Assembly: GCF_021290965.1 (NCBI RefSeq)
Contig: NZ_JAJOYT010000001.1
Location: forward strand, 186,001 to 250,000
DNA from: Rheinheimera faecalis
GTDB lineage: Bacteria > Pseudomonadota > Gammaproteobacteria > Enterobacterales > Alteromonadaceae
Length of the DNA: 64,000 nt
Direction of reading: 5' to 3'
In this document: one piece after another, positions 1 to 10,197 of the stretch
Layout: every line of letters begins with the position of its first letter
Numbering within the stretch: position 1 is the first letter of the stretch
The notes under the pieces: generated by a model
Databases searched by the model: none
Seen by the model: the letters and a program-made list of their open reading frames with translations, nothing else
Told to the model about the DNA's origin: nothing
Made by a program: the position numbers and the translations under genes

Positions 1-960
1 CAGCAGCAGTACCCACAAATTCTGCAGGCTACCCCTTATTTACAGCTTGAAGCCTTAGCGCAAAGCCCAGGTCAACTGACGGCTGTGTTATTGCAAGGCA
101 TTGAACCAACCCAAATCCCGGCTTTTTTGCAGCAGTCTTTGGTGGCGGGTGATTGGTCTGATTTAACAAAACAACCTTATTCAGTGATTTTAGGTGCTGG
201 CCTTGCGGATGAATTAAAAGTAGGGCCTGGTCAGCAAATCCGTTTATTGCTGGCCGAAGGCGGCAGTTTTACGCCTATGGGCTGGTTACCACGCCAACGA
301 CTCTTTACCGTAGCGGGCTTAATTAATACCGGCTCAGAAGTGGATAACGGCGTGGCTTTATTGCATTTGCCTGATTTACAACGTCTTGGCAGCAAAGCCA
401 AAGATGCACCGCAGTGGCGTTTAAGTCTGATTGAGCCTTTTGCTGCACCGGCTTTAGCCAATGAAATTGCTGAATTCCCGGCTGTTGCTAAAGTGACAGA
501 CTGGCGCGACAGTCATGGCAAATTATTTTCTGCAGTGGCGATGGAAAAAGCCATGATGTGGCTGATGTTATTACTGATAGTGGCAGTGGCAGCTTTTAAT
601 ATTGTCTCTGCGCTGGTAATGATGGTGACTGAAAAACAACGTGAAGTGGCCATTTTAAAAACTCAGGGCATGACAGATGCACAGCTTTTTACCGTTTTTG
701 CCGTGCAAGGCATGAATAACGGCTTGCTCGGTACATTAACTGGTGCTGTGGCAGGTATTCTTATCGCGTGGCAGCTGAACGGTATTTTATCGCTTTTGGG
801 CATTAGTGTAGTCGCTGGTGTGGCTTTGCCTGTGGATATTCAGCCAGTGCAAATTTTCTTTATCGTAGTCTGTGCTTTAGTGCTGACCGCCTTGGCTGTG
901 GTGTATCCAGCCTGGCGTGCAGTGCAAGTACAACCAGCAGAAGTTCTCCGTGACGAATAA
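1..960 (+). CDS. lolC: LolC, lipoprotein-releasing ABC permease (5' end cut off)
   Basis: This is the C-terminal part of an inner-membrane permease of the LolCDE complex, which extracts lipoproteins from the inner membrane and hands them to LolA. The reading frame is open from base 1, so the gene begins outside the window. What remains is the periplasmic MacB-like region followed by an FtsX-type domain: a membrane segment at 'MMWLMLLLIVAVAAFNIVSA', then two more near the C-terminus. The ending PAEVLRDE resembles LolC rather than LolE. lolD follows after a 21-bp gap and a second permease overlaps lolD, giving the usual lolCDE order. The family call is firm; LolC versus LolE rests on gene order and the C-terminal tail. 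Confidence 0.92.
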   Translation, partial: QQQYPQILQATPYLQLEALAQSPGQLTAVLLQGIEPTQIPAFLQQSLVAGDWSDLTKQPYSVILGAGLADELKVGPGQQIRLLLAEGGSFTPMGWLPRQRLFTVAGLINTGSEVDNGVALLHLPDLQRLGSKAKDAPQWRLSLIEPFAAPALANEIAEFPAVAKVTDWRDSHGKLFSAVAMEKAMMWLMLLLIVAVAAFNIVSALVMMVTEKQREVAILKTQGMTDAQLFTVFAVQGMNNGLLGTLTGAVAGILIAWQLNGILSLLGISVVAGVALPVDIQPVQIFFIVVCALVLTALAVVYPAWRAVQVQPAEVLRDE

Positions 961-981
961 TAGTAGGATGACAGTATTACA

Positions 982-1680
982 ATGACCAGTATTTTAACGG
1001 CCCGTCAAATCAGTAAAAGTTACACAGATGGCGCTAATGTCACTCCGGTGTTGCATCAGGTCAGTCTGGAAGTCAAAGCTGGCGATATGCTGGCGATAGT
1101 GGGTAGCTCAGGCTCTGGTAAAAGTACGTTGTTGCATATACTGGGTACTTTGGATCAGCCAGACAGCGGTGAAATGATGCTGTTAGGGCAATCTGTCGCT
1201 AAGTTATCTGCAAATGCCAAAGCCAAACTGCGTAATGAAAAACTGGGTTTTATTTATCAGTTTCACCATTTATTGATGGATTTTACCGCGCTGGAAAACG
1301 TGGCTATGCCGTTGCTTATCCGGGGCGAATCCAATGAAAAGGCCGAGCAAAAAGCCGCCGCTATGCTGACTCGTGTGGGTCTTGCGCATCGTATCAAACA
1401 CAGACCTGCTGAGTTGAGTGGTGGTGAACGTCAACGTGTCGCTATTGCCCGGGCTTTAGTGGGGGAGCCTGCACTTGTTTTGGCGGATGAGCCTACAGGT
1501 AATCTGGATCATCAAACCGCTGAAAGTATTTATAAGCTGCTGCGTGAATTAAACCGTGAGCTCAAAACCAGCTTTATTGTGGTGACCCATGATTTGGCAC
1601 TGGCGAAGAAGCTGGATCAGCAGTATTGGATGCGTGATGGCCATTTAGGCAAAACGATGGATGGCTTAAGTCATGGCTAG
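982..1680 (+). CDS. lolD: LolD, lipoprotein-releasing ABC ATPase
   Basis: ATPase subunit of the LolCDE lipoprotein-release machine, bound to the cytoplasmic face of the inner membrane. The 232-residue protein has a Walker A motif (GSSGSGKST, residues 41-49), the ABC signature LSGGE (145-149) and Walker B LVLADE (165-170), as in the MacB/LolD family. It lies between two FtsX-type permeases and its last 8 bp overlap the start of the downstream lolE, which implies translational coupling. Length is normal for LolD. Confidence 0.97.
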   Translation: MTSILTARQISKSYTDGANVTPVLHQVSLEVKAGDMLAIVGSSGSGKSTLLHILGTLDQPDSGEMMLLGQSVAKLSANAKAKLRNEKLGFIYQFHHLLMDFTALENVAMPLLIRGESNEKAEQKAAAMLTRVGLAHRIKHRPAELSGGERQRVAIARALVGEPALVLADEPTGNLDHQTAESIYKLLRELNRELKTSFIVVTHDLALAKKLDQQYWMRDGHLGKTMDGLSHG

Positions 1681-2911
1681 TTTGTCCTGGCAACTGGCGC
1701 AGCGTTATCGCAAAAGCCGTAACAGCAACGCTTTTATTCGTTTTATCGCGGCTTCTTCCACTATAGGTATAGGCCTGGGGGTCGCTATTCTTATTCTGGC
1801 TTTGTCAGTGATGAATGGCTTTGAGCTGGCATTAAAAGACAAGCTATTGTCTGTGATCCCTCATGTCGAGTTGCAGGCGGTGTCTGATCCTATTGGCAAC
1901 TGGCAGAAAAAAATTAAGCCGTTGCAACAGCATCCTGGCGTCGTAGCTGGCGCACCTTATATCAAAACCAATACCATGATCCGCAGTGGCGCTAAAGTCA
2001 AAGCAGCCAGTTTACGGGGTATTGATCTGCAGCTTGAGCAAGGCATCAGTGCTTTAGGCTCTTTTGTGGTAGCTGGAGATTTAAGCCAAATCAGCGAACA
2101 TCAGATTGTGTTGGGCAAAGGCATAGCTGACGAAGTGCAAGCCAAAGTCGGGGATGAAGTGCAACTGATGCTGCCACAAGTGACAGCAGACGGTAAACTC
2201 GCCAGCCACAAACATGTCAGCTTAACAGTGGTTGCCATCGTCAGTATTGGCGGTCAGCTGGATTATCAGCAAGCCTGGGTTGATATTGCAGCTTTAGGCC
2301 AATGGCTGAATTATCCACAAGGTGCAGTGCAGGGTTTTGCCTTTAAAATTGCCGATATTTTTACAGCGCCTACGCTATCCCGTGAATTAGGCAATATGGC
2401 CACTGATTATGTTTATATGCTGGACTGGTTTCGCACTCAGGGCCATTTATACAATGATATTCAGATGGTGCGCAGTATTTTGTATCTGGTGTTAGTACTG
2501 GTACTGGCCGTCGCTTGTTTTAATATTGTCGCGACTTTAGTGATGGCGGTGCGGGAAAAACAAGGTGATATCGCTATTTTATTGACCATGGGCATGCCCA
2601 GACGTCGCATTGTTAAAGCTTTTATGTGGCTCGGTTGGCTAAACGGTTTAACCGGTACTTTGGTCGGTGGTGTTGTGGGGTTGTTATTGGCCTGGCAAAT
2701 AGAGCCGCTGTTTCGTTTGATCACCAGCTTAACTGGCTTTAGCTTGCTCGATTCCAGTATCTACTTTGTCGATTATGTGCCTTCCCACATCGAGCCTATG
2801 CAAGTGGTGATGACCATAGGTATAGCTTTGATCATGAGCTTACTGGCAACTATTTATCCTGCTCTTAGCGCCAGCAAAGTGCAGCCTGCTTTTGTATTAG
2901 GTCAACGCTAA
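1673..2911 (+). CDS. lolE: LolE, lipoprotein-releasing ABC permease
   Basis: Second transmembrane subunit of the Lol complex, 412 residues. An N-terminal membrane segment near residues 25-48 is followed by a large periplasmic domain. Three C-terminal membrane segments then form the FtsX domain, with the typical '[28 protein letters not shown]' region split over residues about 270-300. The tail PAFVLGQR resembles LolE. It starts inside lolD (8-bp overlap). The gene ends 33 bp before the convergent DUF2062 gene; I see no strong hairpin terminator in that gap. Confidence 0.95.
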   Translation: MASLSWQLAQRYRKSRNSNAFIRFIAASSTIGIGLGVAILILALSVMNGFELALKDKLLSVIPHVELQAVSDPIGNWQKKIKPLQQHPGVVAGAPYIKTNTMIRSGAKVKAASLRGIDLQLEQGISALGSFVVAGDLSQISEHQIVLGKGIADEVQAKVGDEVQLMLPQVTADGKLASHKHVSLTVVAIVSIGGQLDYQQAWVDIAALGQWLNYPQGAVQGFAFKIADIFTAPTLSRELGNMATDYVYMLDWFRTQGHLYNDIQMVRSILYLVLVLVLAVACFNIVATLVMAVREKQGDIAILLTMGMPRRRIVKAFMWLGWLNGLTGTLVGGVVGLLLAWQIEPLFRLITSLTGFSLLDSSIYFVDYVPSHIEPMQVVMTIGIALIMSLLATIYPALSASKVQPAFVLGQR

Positions 2912-2944
2912 GCCAGTACATCTGAATTGGAAAACACGTCAGAG

Positions 2945-3478
2945 TTAGTCGGGTTCTGTCTCACTCTGGCGTTTTTTAATGCGGTTCTGCCAGGCTTTTT
3001 TCGCCGACAAACACCAGAAATAATCCACCAGCACATAACCTAAGGCCGACAAGGTACAGCCTACGATCAGGCTACCGAGCAGGAAAGGTTTACCTATGGT
3101 ATCCAGGCTATCAATCAACCAGCTTAAACTGACCTGTGGTTCTACATGATGACCAGGATGGCCCAAAATCAACGCCCCCAACTGGTAACAGATAAAAAAT
3201 ATCGGTCCCATGGTCAGTGGATTGGTCAACCAGACTAAAGCGGCTGACAAAGGTAAGTTTACTCTGAATAAAATGGCCAAAGCGGCGGCTAATACCATCT
3301 GAAATGGCATAGGGATCAAGGCAACAAACAAACCCACTGCAAAAGCACCACGGGCAGAACGACGGTTAAAGTGCCACAAATTGTTGTCATGCAACAAAGT
3401 GCCAAAGATCTTTAGCGAAGGGTGCTGCTTGATTTTTTCTGTATCTGGTAGATATTTCTTAATTAGATTCTTTGCCAT
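2945..3478 (-). CDS. DUF2062 family membrane protein
   Basis: A 177-residue inner-membrane protein of the DUF2062 family. The early segment 'NRRSARGAFAVGLFVALIPM' and the later 'VWLTNPLTMGPIFFICYQLG' (residues about 82-101) are the family hallmarks; the N(P)xT(M)GP element is conserved. The function of DUF2062 proteins is unknown. The C-terminus is charged (KKRQSETEPD). It is transcribed toward lolE and divergent from comEC, with only 25 bp between the two start codons, so the two genes must share regulatory DNA. Confidence 0.85.
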   Translation of the reverse strand: MAKNLIKKYLPDTEKIKQHPSLKIFGTLLHDNNLWHFNRRSARGAFAVGLFVALIPMPFQMVLAAALAILFRVNLPLSAALVWLTNPLTMGPIFFICYQLGALILGHPGHHVEPQVSLSWLIDSLDTIGKPFLLGSLIVGCTLSALGYVLVDYFWCLSAKKAWQNRIKKRQSETEPD

Positions 3479-3503
3479 TACAACTCATTAATGAAAAATT
3501 AAC

Positions 3504-5714
3504 GTGAACCGTTTTTTCATCGGTGTGATCAGCGGATGCCTATTGTCATTATTTTCACCAATAGTGCCAGCCCTTTTGTGGCTTATTTTCCTGCTGTGTT
3601 TGATCTTGATCTGTATTTATTACCGTTTGTTATTTTTCACTGGTCTTTGTTGTGCTTTAAGCCTCTGGCTTTGGCAAGTGCAGCAGCATCAGTTGCATAC
3701 AGCGCAGTTACTTGGCTTGTCCGATCCATGGCTGAAAGGGCAAGTCGTCAGTATCAGACAACAGGATCAGGACTTCAGCAGATTTTTATGGCAAATAAAT
3801 GAAGGGCCACAGCAAGGTTACTTATTAAGGCTACGTTGGCAGGACGCGCCAGAGCTTTTAGGTCAAGGACAAGACTGGTGGCTTAAAGTACGCTGTAAAG
3901 CTGTTCGGGCGCCAGCCAATCCTGGCTCAGTGCATATTGAAGCTAATGCTTATGTGGTGGGTATTATTGGCAATTGTGTGGTGAAAGACGCACTGGTGTT
4001 GGACTCAGTTTGGGATCATCGTCAGCAGTTGTATCAGCGCTTGCAGCAAAAAATTGGTGACCAGCCATCGTTTTCACTGATCACCGCCTTTACCTTAGGC
4101 GAACGGCCTTTTAGTGACGAGCTGTGGTTAGGTTTACAAGCCACAGCTTTAGGGCATTTAATTTCGATATCCGGTTTTCATATTGGTCTGCTGTTTGGTT
4201 GGGTCTATGGCCTGATGCTGTGCTTCGCCAAACTTCATATCAATCTGCTGTGGTGCAGAAAAGCAGCCCCTTTTGTCGCCTTCACTGCAGCCTGGTATTA
4301 CAGCTTATTAGCAGGTTTTGCCATTCCCACGTTACGGGCTTTGCTCGCTTTGGCTTTAGCCGTTTATTTGATGCAGCAGCATAGACGTTTAAGTTATAGC
4401 CAAAGCTGGCTCTTAGTCTGTGGGCTCTTGTTATTGCTCAATCCCCTATGGGTGATGAGCATCAGTTTTTGGCTGACGCTTTATGCTGTGGCTTTGATCT
4501 TTTTATTTGTCTGGTCTTATCCACTGACAGACCGCAGTTACCGGGGCCTGATAAAACAGGGGCTGAAATTTCAGGCGGTGATGACGTTGTTAATGAGTGC
4601 CCCCACCTTGTTGTTTTTTCACGGTATAGCACCTTTGGCTTTGCTGTCGAACCTGATTTTTGTGCCCTGGTGCTCGCTTTTGGTGATCCCTTATCTGCTG
4701 ATTGCTTTGCTGCTGGAGCTGGTTTTACCTGCAGAAATGCTGTGGCACTGGCAACTGGCGGACTTGTTATTAGCGCCCCTTCATCATTGGTTGCTATACG
4801 GCGCGGCAATGGATTACTGGTGGTTGTTACCCGCCCAAACGGTATTTTCTGCTCTTTGTGTTGCCTCATTATTGCTCGCGCTGTTTTTTCTGCCCGCTGC
4901 CGCACCAAAACACAGAATTGCGCTGTTGTTGCTGCCTTTTACCGTTTTGTTATGGCCTAAAACGCCGCAGTGGCAATTGCATTTGATTGATGTCGGGCAG
5001 GGCACGGCCGTGCTGTTGCAAAAAGGCGATAGAGGGCTGTTGTACGATGTTGGCCCAGTGTATGGCAGTTTTAATGCCACCGAAGCTTATGTGTTGCCTT
5101 ATTTGCATTATCAGGGCATACGCCAACTGGATTATTTAGTGTTAAGTCATGCGGATACCGATCATACAGGTGCTTTTGCCGAAGTACTGAAGGCATATCC
5201 TAAAGTGCAATTGATAGCCGATTTTGAAACCGGCTTTTCGCAGCGACCCTGTTTATATTTACCTGATCGTTATCTGGATGCAGAGCTTTGGTCGTTTAGA
5301 AGTAAAAACCAGCTGAAGGAGGGCAACGATAGCTCTTGTGTGCTGGCAATAAAAACCGCCGGATGGCAAACGCTGTTGACCGGCGATATAGGCCATAGTG
5401 TAGAAGCTGAATTATTAATTGATCAGCCCAACCTCAAGACTGACCTGCTATTGCTGGGCCATCATGGCAGTAAAAGCTCCAGTCAGCTGAATTTCTTAAG
5501 CAGGGTACAACCTCTGCTGGCGCTGAACAGTGCCGCCGCCAATAATGCCTACGGTCATCCAAGTGCAGAGGTGTTGGGGCGACTGGCATTGCTGCAAATT
5601 CCACTACTCAATACTGCAGAGCAGGGCGCTGTGCGGATTGAAATAACAGAGCAACAGCTCCATATCTGGCCCTATCGGCAGCAGCCTTTGCCATTTTGGC
5701 TGCAAAAGCAGTGA
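3504..5714 (+). CDS. comEC: ComEC/Rec2 DNA uptake channel protein
   Basis: Inner-membrane protein that passes single-stranded DNA into the cytoplasm during natural transformation. The 736 residues show an N-terminal DUF4131-like region with paired membrane helices, a central Competence domain with many helices (the stretch containing GHLISISGFHIGLLFG, about residues 215-235), and a C-terminal metallo-beta-lactamase-like domain with HADTDH at 549-554 and a later GHHGSK motif. Full length suggests it is functional. The start is GTG; there is no strong Shine-Dalgarno. Placement directly upstream of msbA is common in gammaproteobacteria. Confidence 0.95.
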   Translation: MNRFFIGVISGCLLSLFSPIVPALLWLIFLLCLILICIYYRLLFFTGLCCALSLWLWQVQQHQLHTAQLLGLSDPWLKGQVVSIRQQDQDFSRFLWQINEGPQQGYLLRLRWQDAPELLGQGQDWWLKVRCKAVRAPANPGSVHIEANAYVVGIIGNCVVKDALVLDSVWDHRQQLYQRLQQKIGDQPSFSLITAFTLGERPFSDELWLGLQATALGHLISISGFHIGLLFGWVYGLMLCFAKLHINLLWCRKAAPFVAFTAAWYYSLLAGFAIPTLRALLALALAVYLMQQHRRLSYSQSWLLVCGLLLLLNPLWVMSISFWLTLYAVALIFLFVWSYPLTDRSYRGLIKQGLKFQAVMTLLMSAPTLLFFHGIAPLALLSNLIFVPWCSLLVIPYLLIALLLELVLPAEMLWHWQLADLLLAPLHHWLLYGAAMDYWWLLPAQTVFSALCVASLLLALFFLPAAAPKHRIALLLLPFTVLLWPKTPQWQLHLIDVGQGTAVLLQKGDRGLLYDVGPVYGSFNATEAYVLPYLHYQGIRQLDYLVLSHADTDHTGAFAEVLKAYPKVQLIADFETGFSQRPCLYLPDRYLDAELWSFRSKNQLKEGNDSSCVLAIKTAGWQTLLTGDIGHSVEAELLIDQPNLKTDLLLLGHHGSKSSSQLNFLSRVQPLLALNSAAANNAYGHPSAEVLGRLALLQIPLLNTAEQGAVRIEITEQQLHIWPYRQQPLPFWLQKQ

Positions 5715-5782
5715 ACAATTGCTGAAAGCGCCTGAACAACAAGGTAGAATGGCGGCGGTTTTCTTATTCTTTGAGGTTAAAT

Positions 5783-7531
5783 TTGTCTTCACAAACAACG
5801 GGTTCAATTAGCACCTTTAAGCGTCTGATGCGGTATTTAAAACCCTACAAAGCGGGTTTTGCTCTGGCGATGTTTGGTATGGCGGGTTACGCCTGTGTGG
5901 ATATTTACTTTATTTCTCAGTTTTCCAGCTTTATTGACCGTGGTATCACGCAAAAAGATACAGCTTATTTAGCCTGGGCTCCGGTTTTTGTCGTCGGTAT
6001 GTTTTTCCTGCGTGGTGTGTTTCATTTTATCTCCAGCTACTGCCTGAACTGGGCTGGTACTCATATAGTCAAAGACTTACGCCAGCAACTGTTCCGTCAG
6101 ATGATTGCTTTGCCTGTCAGTTACCATGACAAACATTCGACTGGCGAGCTGATTTCCAAAATTACTTATGATGCAGAACAAATTAAACAAGCGTCCAGCA
6201 AAGCGTTGGTGGTACTTATCCACGAAGGTGTGTTTGTTTTAGGTTGCTTAGGTCTGATGTTTTACAACAGCTGGCATTTGTCGCTGATTTTTTTAGTCAT
6301 AGCTCCGCTGATTGCCATCATAGTGGCGCAGGTGTCTAAACGTTTCCGTAAAATCAGCAGCAATATGCAAAATGCGATGGGCGATGTCACCACCAGCTCA
6401 GAGCAGATGCTGAATGGCCACAAAGTGATTTTATCCTTTGGCGCAGGCGAGCTGGAAAACAACAGATTTAAAGCGGTGAATAACCGCAACCGTCAGCTGG
6501 ATGTCAAAATGGAAGCGACCCGCGCCATCAGCGTTTCGCTGATCCAGCTGATTGCTTCTTTTGCCTTGGCTTTTGTGATTTATCTGGCGAGCTTCCCGGC
6601 TATGCTGGACACCTTAACACCTGGCACTTTCAGTGAAATGATCACCGCCATGATGTTGTTATTAAAACCTTTGAAGCAGCTGACCACTGTTAACAGTGAT
6701 TTTCAGCGTGGTATGGCCGCAGCTACCAATGTCTTTATGGTGCTGGATGAAAAACCAGAGCAGGACACTGGTACTATTGAACTGAAACAGGTCACAGGCG
6801 CTATTGAAATTAAAGACTTAAGTTTTAACTATCCAGGCCATCAAAAGCAGGTGTTAAAGCATATTAATATCAAAGTCGAACCAGGCCAGACTGTCGCTTT
6901 AGTCGGCCGCTCCGGCAGTGGTAAAACCACCATTTCCAGTTTATTGCCACGTTTTTACGAAACAGAGCAAGGTGAAATTTTACTGGACGGTATCAATACC
7001 AAAGACTGTACGCTGGACTCATTGCGCTCACAAATGGCTGTGGTGTCACAGCATGTGGTGCTGTTTAACGACACTATCGCCAACAACATTGCTTATGGTT
7101 ACCGCGGCAAATTAAGCCCTGAACGTTTATTGGAAGTGGCAGAAAAAGCCCATGTGATGGAGTTTGTTCATCAGATGCCAGATGGACTCGACACTGAAAT
7201 TGGCGAAAACGGTGTGACTTTATCCGGTGGTCAGCGCCAGCGTATTGCGATAGCACGGGCTTTATTACGCCAGGCACCGGTACTTATTCTGGATGAAGCC
7301 ACTTCGGCGCTGGATACCGAATCAGAACGTAAAATTCAGGGGGCTTTGGATGAATTATTTAAAGGCCGCACCAGTATTGTCATAGCTCACCGTTTATCCA
7401 CTATTGAAAATGCCGATCAGATTTTAGTGATGGATCAGGGCCAGATTGTAGAGCAGGGTAACCATCAGTCCTTGCTGGCACAAAATGGCTACTATGCTCA
7501 GCTGTATAAAATGCAATTTAGCGAAGTCTGA
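5783..7531 (+). CDS. msbA: MsbA, lipid A flippase ABC transporter
   Basis: Homodimeric ABC exporter that flips core-lipid A across the inner membrane. The N-terminal half holds six membrane helices. The C-terminal ATPase has Walker A GRSGSGKTT (residues about 375-383) and signature LSGGQ (from about 480), followed by LILDEATSALD. I prefer the TTG at 5783 because GAGG at 5773-5776 sits 6 nt upstream; an earlier in-frame TTG at 5771 would leave that Shine-Dalgarno inside the gene. The stop codon shares one base with the lpxK start (TGATG). Confidence 0.96.
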   Translation: MSSQTTGSISTFKRLMRYLKPYKAGFALAMFGMAGYACVDIYFISQFSSFIDRGITQKDTAYLAWAPVFVVGMFFLRGVFHFISSYCLNWAGTHIVKDLRQQLFRQMIALPVSYHDKHSTGELISKITYDAEQIKQASSKALVVLIHEGVFVLGCLGLMFYNSWHLSLIFLVIAPLIAIIVAQVSKRFRKISSNMQNAMGDVTTSSEQMLNGHKVILSFGAGELENNRFKAVNNRNRQLDVKMEATRAISVSLIQLIASFALAFVIYLASFPAMLDTLTPGTFSEMITAMMLLLKPLKQLTTVNSDFQRGMAAATNVFMVLDEKPEQDTGTIELKQVTGAIEIKDLSFNYPGHQKQVLKHINIKVEPGQTVALVGRSGSGKTTISSLLPRFYETEQGEILLDGINTKDCTLDSLRSQMAVVSQHVVLFNDTIANNIAYGYRGKLSPERLLEVAEKAHVMEFVHQMPDGLDTEIGENGVTLSGGQRQRIAIARALLRQAPVLILDEATSALDTESERKIQGALDELFKGRTSIVIAHRLSTIENADQILVMDQGQIVEQGNHQSLLAQNGYYAQLYKMQFSEV

Positions 7532-8502
7532 TGAACTGGTGGGAGAAAGGCTGGTACCGACAGCACCCTTTTACATTGCTATTTTGGCCGCTGAGTCTGC
7601 TGTACCGGCTGGTCGCTGTGATCCGTCGTTTTGGCTATCAGCGTGGCTGGTTTTCATCTTTTGCTGTGGAAAAGCCAGTTGTTATTGTCGGCAATATTTC
7701 AGTAGGTGGTACAGGCAAAACGCCTTTTACCTTGTGGCTCTGTAAGTTTTTAACAGAGCAAGGCTTTACCCCAGGTATTGTCAGCCGGGGTTATGGTGCC
7801 CGTATCACAGAACCTGTGCGGGTGACCTCTTTGCATCAGGCTTGTGATGTCGGGGATGAACCTTTACTGCTCGCCAGCAAAAGTCATTGCCCTGTAGTGG
7901 TCTGTCCGGACAGAGTAGCAGCTGCGCAGTATCTGCTTGATACCACAGACTGCGATATAGTGATCAGCGACGATGGCTTGCAGCACTACAGATTACAACG
8001 CGATTTGGAGCTGGTACTAATTGACGGTCAGCGCGGTTTAGGTAATCAGCAATTATTGCCCGCAGGGCCATTACGTGAGCCGATATCACGCTTACAATCT
8101 GTTGATGCGGTGATTGTGAATAGCGGTGATTTTGCTCTGGCTCAACACAAGATGCAATTAAAAGCTGTTAAGCCTCTGGCATTAGATGGCCAAAGCCAAT
8201 GGTCAGAGCAAGCACAGGCTGTAACTTTAGTGGCAGCTATAGGCAATCCACAACGTTTTGTTGATACGGTAAAAAGTGTCGGTATTGAGATTAAAGCCAC
8301 AGCTTTTTTCCGCGATCATTTTGCTTTTGATGAACATAGTCTGGCTGATATCGAAGGCCCAGTACTGATGACAGAAAAAGATGCGGTCAAATGCCGCGCT
8401 TTTGCTAAATCCAATTGGTACTACCTGCCAGTCGAAGCCGACCTGTCGGACGAATTTAAATTCTGGCTGCAGCAACAGCTGCGTCAATGGAGAGATGAAT
8501 AA
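7531..8502 (+). CDS. lpxK: LpxK, tetraacyldisaccharide 4'-kinase
   Basis: Membrane-associated kinase that phosphorylates the 4' position of the lipid A disaccharide to give lipid IVA. The 323-residue protein begins with a membrane-binding helix (about residues 10-32) and has the P-loop GGTGKT at 59-64 in the order typical of LpxK, followed by 'GIVSRGYGA' and '[11 protein letters not shown]'. It is coupled to msbA by a one-base overlap and to the Trm112-like gene by another (TAATGG), so msbA-lpxK-trm112-kdsB is almost certainly one operon. Confidence 0.97.
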   Translation: MNWWEKGWYRQHPFTLLFWPLSLLYRLVAVIRRFGYQRGWFSSFAVEKPVVIVGNISVGGTGKTPFTLWLCKFLTEQGFTPGIVSRGYGARITEPVRVTSLHQACDVGDEPLLLASKSHCPVVVCPDRVAAAQYLLDTTDCDIVISDDGLQHYRLQRDLELVLIDGQRGLGNQQLLPAGPLREPISRLQSVDAVIVNSGDFALAQHKMQLKAVKPLALDGQSQWSEQAQAVTLVAAIGNPQRFVDTVKSVGIEIKATAFFRDHFAFDEHSLADIEGPVLMTEKDAVKCRAFAKSNWYYLPVEADLSDEFKFWLQQQLRQWRDE

Positions 8503-8696
8503 TGGCTTTAAATATCGCCTTACTGGACATCATTGCTTGTCCACTATGTAAAAACAAACTGAAACTGGACAAAGAAAAGCAGGAATTGATTTGCACTGCG
8601 GATCGTCTGGCTTATCCGGTCAAACAACATATTCCAGTGTTATTAACCTCTGAAGCCCGTACTTTAAGTCTGGATGAGGCTGACAAATGGCGTTAG
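8502..8696 (+). CDS. Trm112 family zinc-ribbon-like protein (YcaR-like)
   Basis: A 64-residue protein of the Trm112/UPF0434 family found between lpxK and kdsB in many gammaproteobacteria. It opens with [17 protein letters not shown], containing the CPLC pair, and continues with '[13 protein letters not shown]', the family's conserved second half. In eukaryotes and archaea Trm112 activates methyltransferases; the bacterial role is not settled. It overlaps lpxK by 1 bp and kdsB by 10 bp. Confidence 0.93.
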   Translation: MALNIALLDIIACPLCKNKLKLDKEKQELICTADRLAYPVKQHIPVLLTSEARTLSLDEADKWR

Positions 8697-9466
8697 TAGA
8701 AGCGGCGTTAGTTAAAACGGGGTTTCTGGTTGTTATTCCGGCCCGTTACGCCAGCAGCCGTCTGCCAGGTAAACCCCTGGCTGATATTGCAGGTTTCACC
8801 ATGATTGAACGGGTGTACCGTCAGGCTATTAAAAGTGGTGCAGAGCGTGTTGTCATCGCCACAGACGATGCCCGGGTGCAACAGGTTTGCGAAGGTTTTG
8901 GTGCTGAAGTCTGTATGACAAGCCCTGCCCATAATTCAGGCACTGAGCGTCTGGCCGAAGTCGTGTCTTTATTGGGGCTGGCGAACGATACAGTGGTAGT
9001 GAACGTGCAAGGCGACGAGCCTTTTATTCCGCCAGCCATTATTCGTCAGGTCGCTGAAAACTTAGCCAGCCAAAGTAAAGCGCGGATGGCGACTTTATCT
9101 GTGCCTATTGAACATAACGATGAAGTACAAAACCCCAATGTGGTGAAAGTACAAAGCGACAAAAATGGTTATGCACTCTATTTCAGCCGCTCTGTGATCC
9201 CATTTGATAGAGATAAAGCTTTTACAACACAACTGGCTGATATCTATCGTCGTCATATAGGTATTTACGCCTACCGTGCTGGTTTTATTAAAGAGTACGT
9301 CAGTTGGCCAGCATCTCAGCTCGAGCAGATTGAATGCTTGGAGCAGCTTAGAGTGTTATGGCAAGGCGAAGCTATTCATGTCGCTACGGCGCTTGAGGTT
9401 CCGGCTGTGGGCGTTGATACGCCAGAAGATTTAGAACGTGCCCGTCTGGTTGCGGCTGCTTTATAA
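8687..9466 (+). CDS. kdsB: KdsB, CMP-KDO synthetase
   Basis: Cytidylyltransferase that activates KDO as CMP-KDO for the inner core of lipopolysaccharide. Motifs are [17 protein letters not shown] (residues about 15-31), [13 protein letters not shown], and 'RHIGIYAYR' near the middle. At 259 residues it carries about ten more N-terminal residues than usual, because the start lies 10 bp inside the trm112 gene. The stop codon sits in the first copy of a 12-bp direct repeat that also supplies the next start codon. Confidence 0.97.
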   Translation: MALVEAALVKTGFLVVIPARYASSRLPGKPLADIAGFTMIERVYRQAIKSGAERVVIATDDARVQQVCEGFGAEVCMTSPAHNSGTERLAEVVSLLGLANDTVVVNVQGDEPFIPPAIIRQVAENLASQSKARMATLSVPIEHNDEVQNPNVVKVQSDKNGYALYFSRSVIPFDRDKAFTTQLADIYRRHIGIYAYRAGFIKEYVSWPASQLEQIECLEQLRVLWQGEAIHVATALEVPAVGVDTPEDLERARLVAAAL

Positions 9467-9484
9467 ATGGCCGCTTTATAAATG
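9458..9484 (+). repeat. 12-bp direct repeat at the kdsB stop / rlu start
   Basis: The 12-mer GCTTTATAAATG occurs at 9458-9469 and again at 9473-9484, a 15-bp period. The first copy contains the kdsB TAA and an in-frame ATG (9467) that would encode only MAAL before stopping at the second copy's TAA. The second copy provides the ATG of the pseudouridine synthase. It looks like a small tandem duplication that separated two genes which once shared a TAAATG junction. Confidence 0.7.
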
Positions 9485-10192
9485 ACAGTGGTTTTGAAGC
9501 TGGTGTTTGAGCATGCTGATTTTCTGTTGCTGGATAAACCGTCCGGCTTGAGTTTTCATTCTGAGTTTGAGCCTGGTGTGGTGGCTTTGGCCGAAATTCA
9601 GTTTGGGCTGAAGCTTTATGCCGTGCATCGCTTGGATAAAGGCACGTCTGGTTTATTACTTCTGGCCAAAAGCAGCGAAGCAGCTGCATTACTGTCACAG
9701 TTGTTTCAAAACCAGCAGATCCAAAAGTTTTATCTGGCACTGACCGATCAAAAACCGAAGAAAAAACAAGGCTGGGTCAAAGGCGACATGGTGCAGGCGC
9801 GCCGCTCGGCCTGGAAGCTGACCAGTACGTTAACGAATCCTGCTGTCAGTTATTTTGTATCGGCTTTTTATGAAGTGGAAGGGCGTAGAGCTTTTCTCGT
9901 CAAGCCTTTTACCGGTAAAACCCATCAAGTGCGTGTTGCCTTAAAAAGTGTCAGTGCTGCGATTTTGGGTGATGAGTTGTATCAGGGGACAGCAGCAGAT
10001 CGTCTCTACCTGCACGCTTATGCATTGTATTTTAGCTGGGGTGGTACTGATATTAAACTGGTGTTGCCGCCCTCTGATGGCGAGGAGTTTTTGGCTGAGC
10101 CGTTGCAACAGCATCTCAATCAGAATTGGGCAGAACCTGCTTTGCTGGAGTGGCCTTCCTATCAAAAACCAACAAGTTTAAAAGTTGAGTAA
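9482..10192 (+). CDS. RluA-family RNA pseudouridine synthase
   Basis: Converts uridine to pseudouridine in structured RNA. The catalytic block HRLDKGTSGLLLLAK gives the active-site Asp at residue 52, and 'KPFTGKTHQVRVAL' is the second RluA-family motif. There is no S4 RNA-binding domain in the 236 residues, so it is a minimal catalytic-domain enzyme. The RNA target cannot be told from sequence. It is co-directional with kdsB (15-bp gap) and the tcdA gene (5-bp gap). Confidence 0.9.
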   Translation: MTVVLKLVFEHADFLLLDKPSGLSFHSEFEPGVVALAEIQFGLKLYAVHRLDKGTSGLLLLAKSSEAAALLSQLFQNQQIQKFYLALTDQKPKKKQGWVKGDMVQARRSAWKLTSTLTNPAVSYFVSAFYEVEGRRAFLVKPFTGKTHQVRVALKSVSAAILGDELYQGTAADRLYLHAYALYFSWGGTDIKLVLPPSDGEEFLAEPLQQHLNQNWAEPALLEWPSYQKPTSLKVE

Positions 10193-10197
10193 CCTAA

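Noticed and set aside
4462-4908. Long minus-strand open frame inside comEC.
   Set aside because: It lies wholly within a clear ComEC coding region and the product is low-complexity Lys/Ser/Thr/Ala without family features; it is a shadow frame.
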